Position numbers and translations under genes: made by a program
The notes under the pieces: generated by a model
Told to the model about the DNA's origin: nothing
What the model saw: the letters and a program-made list of their open reading frames with translations, nothing else
Database searches by the model: none
Part shown: piece after piece, positions 1-8,797 of the stretch
Layout of the letters: each line of letters begins with the position of its first letter
How positions within the stretch are numbered: position 1 is the first letter of the stretch
Source of the DNA: Cohnella ginsengisoli
Lineage (GTDB): Bacteria; Bacillota; Bacilli; Paenibacillales; Paenibacillaceae
Assembly: GCF_029525555.1 (NCBI RefSeq)
Contig: NZ_JAPDHZ010000002.1
Span: 2,083,868 to 2,147,867, forward strand
DNA: 64,000 nt
Direction of reading: 5' to 3'

Positions 1-1
1 C

Positions 2-592
2 GCCGGCGAGATCCGGCGTCCCGAGCTCGTCTCTTCGGAAGCTAGCCGCGGCATTACCGTGAGCCGCATGTCCCCCGCCTTGCTCGAAGCCGCTTGTCGG
101 CTGGTCGAACTGCTGGACGCGCCAGAGGACGTTCCGGTATTGGCTCCCCTCGTCATCCGCGAAATGGTGTACCGCTTGCTGCAAGGCGAGCAAGGTCCGC
201 TCCTTCGCTCATTCGCGACGGTCGGCAGCCAATCGCATCTCATCGCCCAGTCTGTCCGGTTGATCAACCGGCAATACCAGCGCCCGCTTCGCGTCGAAGA
301 GCTGGCGGGTGCCGTCAATATGAGCGTGTCGGCGTTCCACAAGCACTTCAAGCGCGTTACCGCGATGAGTCCGCTGCAGTATCAGAAAACGGTGCGCCTG
401 CAAGAAGCGAAACGCTTCATGCTGACCGAAGCCTTGCCGGCGGCCGAGGCGGCTTTCCGCGTCGGCTACGAGAGCCCCTCGCAATTCAGCCGGGAATACG
501 CCCGCTTGTACGGCCGGCCGCCGATGCAGGACATCCAAGAGCTTCGCGACGCGACGGTCGTCGGGGCAGGCAGCGTGCGCGGAGGAGAATAG
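2..592 (+). CDS. AraC-family transcriptional regulator, C-terminal part (5' end outside window)
   Basis: The reading frame is open to the window edge, so the gene begins upstream; an internal GTG at 59 is probably not the start. The visible 196 residues hold the end of an AraC_N-type sensing domain followed by two helix-turn-helix motifs (VEELAGAVNMSVSAFHKHFK and AAFRVGYESPSQFSREYARL), which is the usual DNA-binding end of AraC/XylS proteins of the YqhC-like branch. It would act as a one-component regulator in the cytoplasm. The next gene on the same strand, an acetyltransferase, starts 42 bp after the stop, so they may be cotranscribed. The ligand cannot be read from the sequence. Family assignment is firm; target is unknown. 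Confidence 0.85.
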   Translation, partial: AGEIRRPELVSSEASRGITVSRMSPALLEAACRLVELLDAPEDVPVLAPLVIREMVYRLLQGEQGPLLRSFATVGSQSHLIAQSVRLINRQYQRPLRVEELAGAVNMSVSAFHKHFKRVTAMSPLQYQKTVRLQEAKRFMLTEALPAAEAAFRVGYESPSQFSREYARLYGRPPMQDIQELRDATVVGAGSVRGGE

Positions 593-634
593 ACATGAAA
601 GCCGCTAGGCGAGAAAACGAACGGAGGGTTCGGC

Positions 635-1112
635 ATGATCACGCTCAGAAAAATCACGCTCGATAATCGGCGCGCCGTCTTCAACCTCGAAGTGTCGGAA
701 GATCAGCGTAAGTATGTCGCATCCAACCTGTCGAGCGTCGCATCTTGTTATGTACTGGCGACCAACGGCGGACATCCCTTTCCGTTCGCCATCTACGCGG
801 ATGAGCAGCCGGTCGGATTTGTCATGTTGACCTACGGGATAACCGGATACGAGCTCCCGTCCGTCGCTGACGGCAACTACTGCATCCTGCGGCTGATGAT
901 CGACGAGCGCCATCAGAACCGGGGCTACGGTCGCGAGGCGATGGCGGAAATTTTAAAGTTCATCCGCACCTTTCCCGCCGGACCTGCGCAGTTCTGCTGG
1001 CTCCCGTACAAGCGCGACAACGCTGCCGCCAAAAAACTTTATGAAAGCTGCGGTTTCCGGGAGAACGGGGGAGATTTGCGATGGCGAGCAGGTGACCGTA
1101 TTGCGGCTGTGA
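635..1112 (+). CDS. GNAT-family N-acetyltransferase (spermidine N1-acetyltransferase-like), frameshifted near the C-terminus
   Basis: The start ATG at 635 follows an ACGGAGG ribosome site. The product has the GNAT fold with the acetyl-CoA loop HQNRGYGREA and the C-terminal helix NAAAKKLYESCGFRENG, as in acetyltransferases of the YncA/PaiA/SpeG-like group. After RENG the frame leaves the family pattern and runs on to a stop at 1144. Dropping one G from the run of five at 1067-1071 gives GEICDGEQVTVLRL and a stop at 1110-1112, the usual end of this family. I therefore give the restored end. Substrate (polyamine or small amine) is a family-level guess. It follows the AraC gene and may be in its transcription unit. 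Confidence 0.75.
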
Positions 1113-1281
1113 GCGGTTCGGTACGATTGCTGCAAATATGCTGATATTTTCGTTAGAGGGTTCAGGTCCGCGAAAATAAATGCAGACGCGCTTTTTAACA
1201 CTTATCGCCTCGCTCCAGTCTGCCGGCCTCCATCACAGTTTGCAATTATGCTTATTTGGGGCAATGTCGTTCTGCTCCAGC

Positions 1282-1310
1282 AAAAAAACCGCACCGAATC
1301 CGGTGCGGTT
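1282..1310 (-). terminator. Rho-independent terminator of the iol operon
   Basis: On the minus strand a perfect 10-bp stem AACCGCACCG/CGGTGCGGTT with a 4-nt loop is followed by a T run. It lies 16 bp after the iolB stop and closes the long minus-strand operon. Confidence 0.85.
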
Positions 1311-1325
1311 CATTTTGTATGTGCG

Positions 1326-2135
1326 TCAGCGCATCAGCCAGGCGTGATGGGGGTCGTTGTGGAAGCGCCACGCGCGCGTCGGGCCGGCCATGACGTTCAG
1401 GTAATAGACGTCGTAGCCCGGCGGCGCGGATACGGGGTGGTAGCCGCGGGGCACGAGCACCGCTTCGCGGTCCTTGACGGCGAGCGTCTCGTCGAGCAAG
1501 CGGTCGTCGGTGTAGACGCGCTGCACCGCGAAGCCCTGTTCGGGCTGCACGCGGAAGTAGTAGGTTTCCTCCAGCAGCGACTCGTTCGGCAGGTCGTCTT
1601 GGTCGTGCTTGTGCGGCGGATAGCTGGACCAGTGTCCGGCCGGCGTGAACACTTCGACGACGAGCAAGCTGTCCGCAGGCTCGCTCTCCGGGAGGATGTT
1701 GTGCACGAGGCGCGACATGCTGCCGCTGCCCCGGTGCTCCACCCCGACGCCGTCCGGCGAGATCAGCCGCGCCGCATGTCCGCCGCGGCCGGGCGCCAGG
1801 CAGACCGCCAGCTCCACGTCGGTCAACGCCTCCAGGTCCCACTGGCTGCCCGACGGCACGTAGACGGTGTAAGGCGGCGTCTTTTCGAATACGCTCATGC
1901 GCTTGCCGACGTCCCGCCACGTCTGTCCGCCGGCGCTTACGTCCGCGCGGCCGGACAGCAGCACGAGCGCCGCCTCCAGACCGCCGGTCTCCCGGCCGAG
2001 CTTGTCTCCGACCGCGAGCCGGAACGCCTCGAAGCCGACATACGTCCATCCGGCGCTCTCCGGCGAGATAGACAGCACGCAGCCCCGTTCGTCGGGAACC
2101 GCGCGCGAAGGTACGATCAACTCGGACATGCCCAT
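1326..2135 (-). CDS. iolB: 5-deoxy-glucuronate isomerase IolB
   Basis: This cytoplasmic enzyme converts 5-deoxy-D-glucuronate, the IolD product, to 5-dehydro-2-deoxy-D-gluconate. The 269-residue length is that of the family. The cupin metal site is visible as PPHKHDQDD followed by EETYYFR, and the C-terminal YYLNVMAGPTRAW is characteristic. GAGGAGG sits just upstream of the ATG. It is the last gene of the operon, 16 bp after iolG and in front of a strong terminator. Identification rests on the motif pattern together with five other iol genes in the same operon. Confidence 0.95.
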   Translation of the reverse strand: MGMSELIVPSRAVPDERGCVLSISPESAGWTYVGFEAFRLAVGDKLGRETGGLEAALVLLSGRADVSAGGQTWRDVGKRMSVFEKTPPYTVYVPSGSQWDLEALTDVELAVCLAPGRGGHAARLISPDGVGVEHRGSGSMSRLVHNILPESEPADSLLVVEVFTPAGHWSSYPPHKHDQDDLPNESLLEETYYFRVQPEQGFAVQRVYTDDRLLDETLAVKDREAVLVPRGYHPVSAPPGYDVYYLNVMAGPTRAWRFHNDPHHAWLMR

Positions 2136-2151
2136 CCGTGCTCCTCCTCTC

Positions 2152-3201
2152 TTATGCTTCCGCGGCCAGGCCGGCTTCGGCGAGCTCCGCCAGCTTGACC
2201 GGACGTCCCGTCTCGAGCGAGCGCTTCGCCGCCAGGGCGATCAGCTCCGCCTGCAGGCCGTCTTGTCCGCTTACCGGCACGGGCTGGCCAAGCCGCACGC
2301 TGTCGACGAACTGGCGCATCTCGTCCCGATAAGCTTCCGTATACCGCTCGAGGAAAAAGTGCAGCGGCTTATCCCGCGTGATGGCGTCCGGTCCGCTTAC
2401 GACCGCCGTGTTCGGGTAGTCGTTGGCGATCGCCACGCTGCCGCCGGAGCCGAACACCTCGACCCGCTGATCGTAGCCGTATACCGCCTTGCGGCTGTTG
2501 TCGATGACGCCGAGCGCGCCGCTCGCGAACTTCAGCGTCGTGATCGCCGTGTCGATATCGCCGGCTTCGCCGATGGACGGATCCACCAGCACCGCGCCTT
2601 GCGTGAATACTTCCTCCACCTCGCTGCCGGAGAGGAAGCGGGCGATGTCGAAGTCGTGGATCGCCATGTCCATGAACAGTCCGCCGGATACCTTGACGTA
2701 CGCGATCGGCGGCGGGCTCGGATCGCGGGAGGTGATCTTGATCAGGTGCGGCTCGCCGACCCGGCCTTCTTCGACGATCTCCTTCACGCGCCGGAAGTTA
2801 TGGTCGAACCGCCGGTTGAAGCCGATCTGCAGGCTGACGCCCGCAGCCGCGACCGCGCGCAGCGCTTCTCTCGTGCCTTCGACGCTCATGCTGACCGGCT
2901 TTTCGCAGAAAATCGCTTTGCCGTTCGCCGCCGCCTCCACGATCAGCGGGACGTGGGTGTCGGTGGGCGAGCAGATGATGACCGCTTCAATAGCCGGATC
3001 CGTCAAGAGCTCGCTCGCATCGGCCGTCACTCGGGCGATGCCGCGCTCCGCGGCCCATGCCGCGAGCGCTTCGCCCGCGAACGGGTCCGCGATCGCCGCG
3101 ACCGCGACGCCGTGCATGCGGAGCAGATTGTCCGCATGGATCTTGCCGATTCGGCCGGCGCCGATGACGCCGATGCCGATCGTATTCAAAGTGTTGCTCA
3201 A
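2152..3201 (-). CDS. iolG: Inositol 2-dehydrogenase IolG (Gfo/Idh/MocA family)
   Basis: NAD-dependent oxidation of myo-inositol to scyllo-inosose, the first step of inositol catabolism. The 349-residue protein starts with a Rossmann fold (GVIGAGRIGKIHADNL), has the EKP motif of the active-site lysine (about residues 98-100) and the family signature GGLFMDMAIHDFDIARFL with the catalytic Asp/His. Length and motifs match Bacillus IolG closely. It is followed 16 bp later by iolB. The gap to the upstream iolA is the widest in the iol part (175 bp) and is partly filled by a GAGCCN-type simple repeat. Related scyllo-inositol dehydrogenases (IolX/IolW) belong to the same superfamily, but the operon context favours IolG. 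Confidence 0.93.
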   Translation of the reverse strand: MSNTLNTIGIGVIGAGRIGKIHADNLLRMHGVAVAAIADPFAGEALAAWAAERGIARVTADASELLTDPAIEAVIICSPTDTHVPLIVEAAANGKAIFCEKPVSMSVEGTREALRAVAAAGVSLQIGFNRRFDHNFRRVKEIVEEGRVGEPHLIKITSRDPSPPPIAYVKVSGGLFMDMAIHDFDIARFLSGSEVEEVFTQGAVLVDPSIGEAGDIDTAITTLKFASGALGVIDNSRKAVYGYDQRVEVFGSGGSVAIANDYPNTAVVSGPDAITRDKPLHFFLERYTEAYRDEMRQFVDSVRLGQPVPVSGQDGLQAELIALAAKRSLETGRPVKLAELAEAGLAAEA

Positions 3202-3299
3202 CCTAGATTCCTCCCTGCTGATTCCGCGTAAGACCGTTCGTTCGGGCGTTGCCGCCCGGAAGGCCGCAAATGCAGTCCGGCGCTCTGAGCCTGCCAGAA

Positions 3300-3372
3300 C
3301 ACGGCTTTGGCTCGAGCTCAGGCTCGGACTCGGGCTCTTGCTCGCGCTCGGGCTCGATTCCGGCTCGTGCGC
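3300..3372. repeat. Degenerate hexamer repeat between iolA and iolG
   Basis: A low-complexity stretch built from GGCTCG/GGCTCT/CGCTCG-like hexamers fills the intergenic gap just before the iolA stop. It has no open frame with a ribosome site and no terminator. Function unknown; possibly slippage-derived. Confidence 0.6.
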
Positions 3373-3376
3373 CCGC

Positions 3377-4843
3377 TTACCACCGGGCCGTCACCATTTT
3401 TTTGCGCGTATAGAACTCGACGCCGTCCGTTCCGTTCGCGTGGAGATCGCCGTAGAACGACTTCTTCCAGCCCGAGAACGGGAAAAACGCCATCGGCGCG
3501 GGCACGCCCAGATTGATGCCGAGCATGCCGGCGTCGATATTCTCGCGGAATTGGCGCACGGCGCTGCCGCTGTCCGTGAACAGGCAGGCCCCGTTCGCGA
3601 ATTCGGAGCGGTTGGCGATCTCGATCGCCTCGCTCAGCGTCGCAGCGCGCATGACGGCCAGCACCGGCGCGAAAATCTCGTCCTTCCAGATCTTCATCTC
3701 GCAGGCGACGTCGTCGAAGATCGTCGGCCCGACGAAGTAGCCCTTGCCGTCCGAAGCGGCATCCAGACGTCCGTCGCGCACGAGCTTCGCGCCCTCCTGC
3801 TTGCCGGCTTCGATATAGCCGAGCGTGCGGGCCTTGTGCGAATCGCGGATAACCGGGCCGAGGAAGACGCCCTCCTCCAGGCCGTTGCCGATCGAGATCG
3901 CGTCCGCCGCCTGCTTTAGCTTCTCCACCAGCGCGTCGCCGACGTCGCCGACCGCCACGACGACGGAGCAGGCCATGCAGCGCTCGCCCGCGGAGCCGAA
4001 GGCGGCGGCGACGATCTGGGTGACCGCCGCGTCGAGGTCGGCGTCCGGCATGACGATGCTGTGGTTTTTAGCGCCGGCCAGCGCCTGGACGCGCTTGCCG
4101 TGCGCCGAGGCGGTCTTGTACACGTACTCGGCGACCGGCTGCGAGCCGACGAACGAGACGGCCGCGATGCCGGGATGCTCGAGGATGCCGTTGACCGCGT
4201 CATGCGCGCCGTGCACGATGTTCAGCACGCCCGGCGGCAGCCCGGCTTCGTCGAACAGCTCGGCGAGCCGCTGCGCCAGAAGCGGCGTGCGCTCCGAGGG
4301 CTTGAGCACGAACGCGTTGCCGCAGGCGATCGCCAGCGGGAACATCCAGCACGGCACCATCATCGGGAAATTGAACGGCGTAATGCCCGCTGCGACGCCG
4401 ACCGGATAGCGGTACATGCCCGACTCCAGGTTCGTCGCGATGTCGGGCAGCTGCTTGCCCATCATGAGCGACGGCGCGCCGGCGGCGAACTCGACGCATT
4501 CAATGCCGCGCAGCACCTCGCCGTGGGCCTCGGCATAGCTTTTGCCGTTTTCGATCGTGATGAGCCTGGCCAGCTCGTCCCAGCGTTCGACGAGCAGCTG
4601 CTGATATTTGAAGAGGATCCGGGCGCGGCGGGGCACCGCCGTCTTCGCCCATGCGCGTCCCGCTTCCGCGGCCGCTTGAACCGCCGCGTCCACGTCCGCC
4701 TTAGTCGACAGCGGAACGTAGGCGATCACCTCTTCGGTGGCTGGGTTGTATACCGGCTCCACCTTGCCGGAGGCGGACGGAACCTGCTTGCCTCCGATCC
4801 GGTTGCTCAGCGTCTCCACCGCGGCGTCGATTCGATTTGTCAT
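3377..4843 (-). CDS. iolA: CoA-acylating methylmalonate-/malonate-semialdehyde dehydrogenase IolA (MmsA)
   Basis: It oxidises malonate semialdehyde to acetyl-CoA and CO2, the last step of the iol pathway. From the ATG at 4843, preceded by GAAAGGGG, the product has 488 residues, as for Bacillus IolA. Aldehyde dehydrogenase features are visible: the NAD fold with [13 protein letters not shown], the catalytic cysteine in [13 protein letters not shown], and the substrate-side [13 protein letters not shown] longer frame opens at 4870 but has no better ribosome site. It lies between iolC (46 bp upstream) and iolG. The product of IolJ, its normal supplier, is not encoded in this operon. Confidence 0.94.
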   Translation of the reverse strand: MTNRIDAAVETLSNRIGGKQVPSASGKVEPVYNPATEEVIAYVPLSTKADVDAAVQAAAEAGRAWAKTAVPRRARILFKYQQLLVERWDELARLITIENGKSYAEAHGEVLRGIECVEFAAGAPSLMMGKQLPDIATNLESGMYRYPVGVAAGITPFNFPMMVPCWMFPLAIACGNAFVLKPSERTPLLAQRLAELFDEAGLPPGVLNIVHGAHDAVNGILEHPGIAAVSFVGSQPVAEYVYKTASAHGKRVQALAGAKNHSIVMPDADLDAAVTQIVAAAFGSAGERCMACSVVVAVGDVGDALVEKLKQAADAISIGNGLEEGVFLGPVIRDSHKARTLGYIEAGKQEGAKLVRDGRLDAASDGKGYFVGPTIFDDVACEMKIWKDEIFAPVLAVMRAATLSEAIEIANRSEFANGACLFTDSGSAVRQFRENIDAGMLGINLGVPAPMAFFPFSGWKKSFYGDLHANGTDGVEFYTRKKMVTARW

Positions 4844-4888
4844 GGCGTGATGGCCCCTTTCCAATCTCATTCTGGTTGTTCTGGCAGA

Positions 4889-5903
4889 CTAGCTGTTCGC
4901 GGTAATCTCGCCGCGGTTGCAGCGTTCGATATAATCGTGGACGGCGCCTGTCGTCGGCATCGCGTCCGAGCAGCTGTGGCTGGAGATGACGATGCAGGCC
5001 GCCGCGCTTCCGAACTCCATGCAGCGCTCGACTTCCCAGCCTTGCAGCAGGCCGTACAGGAAGCCCGCCGCATACGAATCGCCGGCGCCGAACGTCTTGA
5101 CGACCTTCGCGGGGAAGCTGCGGGCCGTGTGCGAGGCCCCGTCCTTCGTATAGGCGACGGAGCCTTCCTTGCCGTGCTTGATGACGACGAGCTGCGCGCT
5201 GTACGCGAACCACTTGGATGCCGTGACGCGGTCGTCGCGTTCCGGATTGCGCTCGAACCGCTCCATCATGTCGAACTCCTCGCGCGTGCCGAGGATGATG
5301 TCGCACTTCTCGGCGGCAAGATTGTAGTAGACGGCCGTCTCCTGCTCCGAGCGCCACGTATAAGGCCGGTAGTCGAGATCGAACGCGATGACGGCGCCAT
5401 GGCGCTTCGCGTAGTCGAGCGCGAGGAATACCGCCTCCCGCGACGGACTGGCCGCGAGCGCGGTTCCGGAGATGAGCAGCATCTTGGCGTCCGCGACGAG
5501 CGCCTCGCTCACCTCGTCCGGCGCCAGCAGCAGATCGGCGGCATTGTCGCGGTACATCAGGATGCTGCAATCGGTCGGGCTCTTGATCTCGGTAAACGCG
5601 AGCCCGGTCGTCGCGCCGGTGCGGTCGATCGATACGCTCGACGCGTCGATGCCTTCTTTGGCAAGATATTGCGCGATAAATCGGCCCATCTGGTCGTCCG
5701 CCACCTTGCCGATGAAGCCCGTGGCGAGGCCAAGCCGGGACATGCCGATGCAAATATTGGCCGGAGAGCCGCCTACGTATTTTGTAAACGTGAGCGTCTC
5801 CTCCATCGGCCGGTTAATCTCGTTGGCGTTCAAGTCGATGCACAGGCGGCCGATGGCCGCGAAGTCGGTCTTTTTTAGCCGCGTTAAACTCGATGATTCC
5901 CAT
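4889..5903 (-). CDS. iolC: 5-dehydro-2-deoxygluconokinase IolC, with one frameshift near the N-terminus
   Basis: PfkB-family kinase that phosphorylates 5-dehydro-2-deoxygluconate. The long frame (5833 to 4889) begins only at NEINRPMEET, missing the usual first strand. Upstream the sequence from an ATG at 5903 with an AAGGGAGG ribosome site encodes MGIIEFNAAKK, and after removing one base from the T6 run at 5871-5876 reads on as TDFAAIGRLCIDLNANE, which is exactly the family start. The rest is intact: TFTKYVGGSPANI, and the catalytic GAGDSYAAGFLYGL near the C-terminus. It begins 3 bp after the iolE stop, with its ribosome site inside iolE. Likely a functional gene with a sequence error. Confidence 0.9.
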
Positions 5904-5906
5904 CGT

Positions 5907-6836
5907 TTACGCCTCCCTTGTGTCGGCAGTCCCTTGAACCCGGTCCAGGATCGCGTCGAGATATACGATCGCCCTGTGCGCGTATTCGCGGGGCTGGTGG
6001 AGCGCCGGATCCTGCTCGCCCTCCAGCATCGCCCAGCCGTCGTAGCCGCGCGCCAGCAGCTCGCGCACGATCGGCTCGAAGTCGATGCAGCCGTCGCCGG
6101 GGACGGTGAACACCCCTTTGCGGATGCAGGTGACGAAGTCTACGCCTTCCGTCCGGGCTTCGGCGAGCACCTTCGGCCGAATGTCCTTCAGATGGATATA
6201 GGCGACTCTGTCGTAATGCTTGCGCAGCAGCGCCAGCGGATCGGAGCCGCCGTAAAAAGCGTGGCCCGTATCGTACAGCAGGTGAACGAGCGCAGGGTCG
6301 GTCCGGCGTAGCAGCTCGTCGATCTCTTCCGGCTGCTCGACGACCGTGCCGCCGTGATGGTGGTACGCCAGCTTCATGCCGAAACTACGCGCAATCTCTC
6401 CTGCTGCGTTCAGTCCCTTTGCGAGACTGTCCCAGCCCGCCTCGTCCAACCGCAGCACCGTTTTCTCCGCAGGCGTACGCCGGGGGTCGAAGTGCAGGGA
6501 CCCTCCGACCTCGGCCGTGCTGATGACCGTGCTGCCGAACTCGGCCAGGAACGCCGCATGGCGGCGGTAATCCTCAAGCTCCCGTTCCAGGTAAGCCGGA
6601 TCGGAGAACAGCACGGACTTCCACTGAGACACGAGCCGGATGCCCCGGGCATCGAGCTCCCGCTTCAGCACGGCCGGATCCTTGGGGAACTTGCGTCCCA
6701 TCTCCGTCCCGGTCAGGCCGAGGGACGCGATATCGTCCGCGATCGTCTCGAAGGTCGTGTCCGCGCCGTGCTCCGCCACGTCTTCGCCCACCCAGTTGAT
6801 CGGATGAATGCCTAGCTTAAACGGCCGATCTGCCAT
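5907..6836 (-). CDS. iolE: Inosose dehydratase IolE
   Basis: It dehydrates scyllo-inosose (2-keto-myo-inositol) to the trihydroxycyclohexane-dione used by IolD. The protein is a xylose-isomerase-like TIM barrel of 309 residues. The N-terminal FKLGIHPINWVGEDVAEHG is diagnostic for IolE, and metal-binding stretches such as YHHHGGTVVE, HLLYDTGHAFYGG and HLKDIRP are present. The ATG at 6836 is chosen over the GTG at 6845 because AGAAGAGG lies at the correct distance from it. It sits 36 bp after iolD and 3 bp before iolC. Confidence 0.95.
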   Translation of the reverse strand: MADRPFKLGIHPINWVGEDVAEHGADTTFETIADDIASLGLTGTEMGRKFPKDPAVLKRELDARGIRLVSQWKSVLFSDPAYLERELEDYRRHAAFLAEFGSTVISTAEVGGSLHFDPRRTPAEKTVLRLDEAGWDSLAKGLNAAGEIARSFGMKLAYHHHGGTVVEQPEEIDELLRRTDPALVHLLYDTGHAFYGGSDPLALLRKHYDRVAYIHLKDIRPKVLAEARTEGVDFVTCIRKGVFTVPGDGCIDFEPIVRELLARGYDGWAMLEGEQDPALHQPREYAHRAIVYLDAILDRVQGTADTREA

Positions 6837-6872
6837 GCGGCTCACCTCTTCTTCTATAATTAAATAACGCTA

Positions 6873-8735
6873 TTAGTAAGGCTTCGCTTCCTCGGTCCTC
6901 GCCGCCATCTCCCGCTGCGCCGCGACGACCTTCGGCGAGGCGGATACCTCCGGCACTTCGACGCGCCACCACGATTCGTAGCCGTCCGTGTTCGTGCCGG
7001 GCACGACCGGGATCTCGATCAGCGTGGTCTTCGTCTCCTGCTTGGCTTGCGCCAGCGCCTCGCGCAGCTCATCCGGCGTCCGTGCCGTATATGCGGCAGC
7101 GCCCAGGCTGCGCGCATGCGCCGCGAAGCCGATGGGCATCGGGCTGCCGGTCAAGCGGCCCGTATCGGCGCTGCGGTAGCGGAATTCGTTGCCGAAGCCG
7201 TCGCTGCCGTTCGCGCGCTGCAGGTTGTGAATGCACTGGAAGCCGTGATTGTCGAACAACAGGATCGTGATCTTGCGGCCTTCCTGCAGGCTCGTGACCA
7301 GCTCCGAATGCATCATGAGGTAGCTGCCGTCGCCCACGAACGCATACACTTCGCGCGCCGGCTCGGCCAGCGCGGCGCCGAACGCGCCGGCCACCTCGTA
7401 GCCCATGCAGGAAAACCCGTATTCCATGTGGTACGTCTTGGGCTGCGCGGGACGCCACAGGCGATGCAGGTCCCCGGGCAGGCTGCCCGCCGCGCAGACG
7501 ACGACCGACGTCGGGTCGATCGTCTCCTGGATGACCCCGAGCGCCCGCGTCTGGGACAGACCGTCCGCATGCTCAGCCGCGAAGAGCCGGTCCACCTCGC
7601 GATCCCACTCGGCCTTCAGCGAAGCAAGCTCGCCCTCGGCGTACGCGCTGCGGTAGCCGGCCGCCTCCAATTCAGCTTGCAGGGCGGCGAGCCCCGCCTT
7701 CGCGTCCGCGACAAGCGCGGTCCCTTCCAGCTTCGCCGCGTCCGCGGCCTGCACGTTCAGGTTCACGAACTTCACGCCTTCGCTCCTGAACGCCCGCTTC
7801 GACGCCGTCGTGAAGTCCGAGTACCGCGTGCCGATCCCGATAATGAGATCCGCCTCCGCGGCGACCCGGTTGGCGGCCAGCGAGCCGGTCACGCCGATCG
7901 CGCCCAGGTTCAGCGGATGATCCCAAGGCAGCGCGCTCTTGCCCGCCTGCGTCTCCGCCACGGGCATGCCGAAGCGCTCCGCGAACGCCGCCAGCTCGGC
8001 CGTCGCGTCCGCGTACAGCACGCCGCCGCCCGCGATGACGAGCGGCCGCTTGGCGCCGGCGATCAGCCTCGTTGCCCGCTGGATAGCCGCTGCCGACGGC
8101 GGACGACGGTCGACGACATGCACGCGTTTCACGAAAAATTCGTCCGGATAGTCGTATGCCTCGGCCTGCACGTCCTGCGGCAGCGCCAGCGTCACCGCGC
8201 CCGTCTCGGCAGGATCGGTCAGCACGCGCATCGCCTGCAGCGACGCCGCCATCAGCTGTTCAGGCCGGACGATCCGGTCCCAATAACGGCTGACCGGCTT
8301 GAAGGCGTCCGCTGCGGAGATGTTGTAATCGGACGCCACTTCCAGCTGCTGCAGCACCGGATCGGGCTGGCGGCCGGCGAAGTTGTCGCCGGGCAGCAGC
8401 AGCACCGGAATCCGGTTGACCGTCGCGGTCGCGGCAGCCGTCACCATATTGAGCGCCCCCGGGCCGATGGACGACGTGCACGCCCAGATCTGCCGGCGGT
8501 TCTTCTGCTTCGCGTAGGCGGCGGCCGCGTGAACCATGCCCTGCTCGTTTTTGCCCTGCACGTAGACGAGCTCGCCCGCGCTGCGCTCCAGCGCCTCGCC
8601 GATGCCGGTCACGTTGCCGTGGCCGAAGATGCCCATCACGCCTTGCACGAACTTCGTCTCAAAGCCGTCTACCGATATATATTGGTTGTCCAGAAACTTC
8701 AGCAGCGCCTGGGCCATCGTTAATCGTAGGGTCAC
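6873..8735 (-). CDS. iolD: 3D-(3,5/4)-trihydroxycyclohexane-1,2-dione hydrolase IolD
   Basis: Thiamine-diphosphate enzyme that opens the inositol ring, giving 5-deoxy-glucuronate. The product from the GTG at 8735 (ribosome site GGAGAG) has 620 residues and the start VTLRLTMAQALLKFLDNQY typical of IolD. ThDP features are the cofactor-activating Glu in GKNEQGM near residue 70 and the metal motif GDGSYLMMHSEL ending at LLFDN about 28 residues later. The open frame extends much further upstream without a stop, but that part overlaps the GH105 gene in another frame and is not coding. Followed by iolE. Confidence 0.95.
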   Translation of the reverse strand: MTLRLTMAQALLKFLDNQYISVDGFETKFVQGVMGIFGHGNVTGIGEALERSAGELVYVQGKNEQGMVHAAAAYAKQKNRRQIWACTSSIGPGALNMVTAAATATVNRIPVLLLPGDNFAGRQPDPVLQQLEVASDYNISAADAFKPVSRYWDRIVRPEQLMAASLQAMRVLTDPAETGAVTLALPQDVQAEAYDYPDEFFVKRVHVVDRRPPSAAAIQRATRLIAGAKRPLVIAGGGVLYADATAELAAFAERFGMPVAETQAGKSALPWDHPLNLGAIGVTGSLAANRVAAEADLIIGIGTRYSDFTTASKRAFRSEGVKFVNLNVQAADAAKLEGTALVADAKAGLAALQAELEAAGYRSAYAEGELASLKAEWDREVDRLFAAEHADGLSQTRALGVIQETIDPTSVVVCAAGSLPGDLHRLWRPAQPKTYHMEYGFSCMGYEVAGAFGAALAEPAREVYAFVGDGSYLMMHSELVTSLQEGRKITILLFDNHGFQCIHNLQRANGSDGFGNEFRYRSADTGRLTGSPMPIGFAAHARSLGAAAYTARTPDELREALAQAKQETKTTLIEIPVVPGTNTDGYESWWRVEVPEVSASPKVVAAQREMAARTEEAKPY

Positions 8736-8797
8736 TTTACTCTCTCCTCTCGGCCGCTCGCCGGTCTCGCCGTTTCTGGGTCTGTTCGTCTTGTCGA

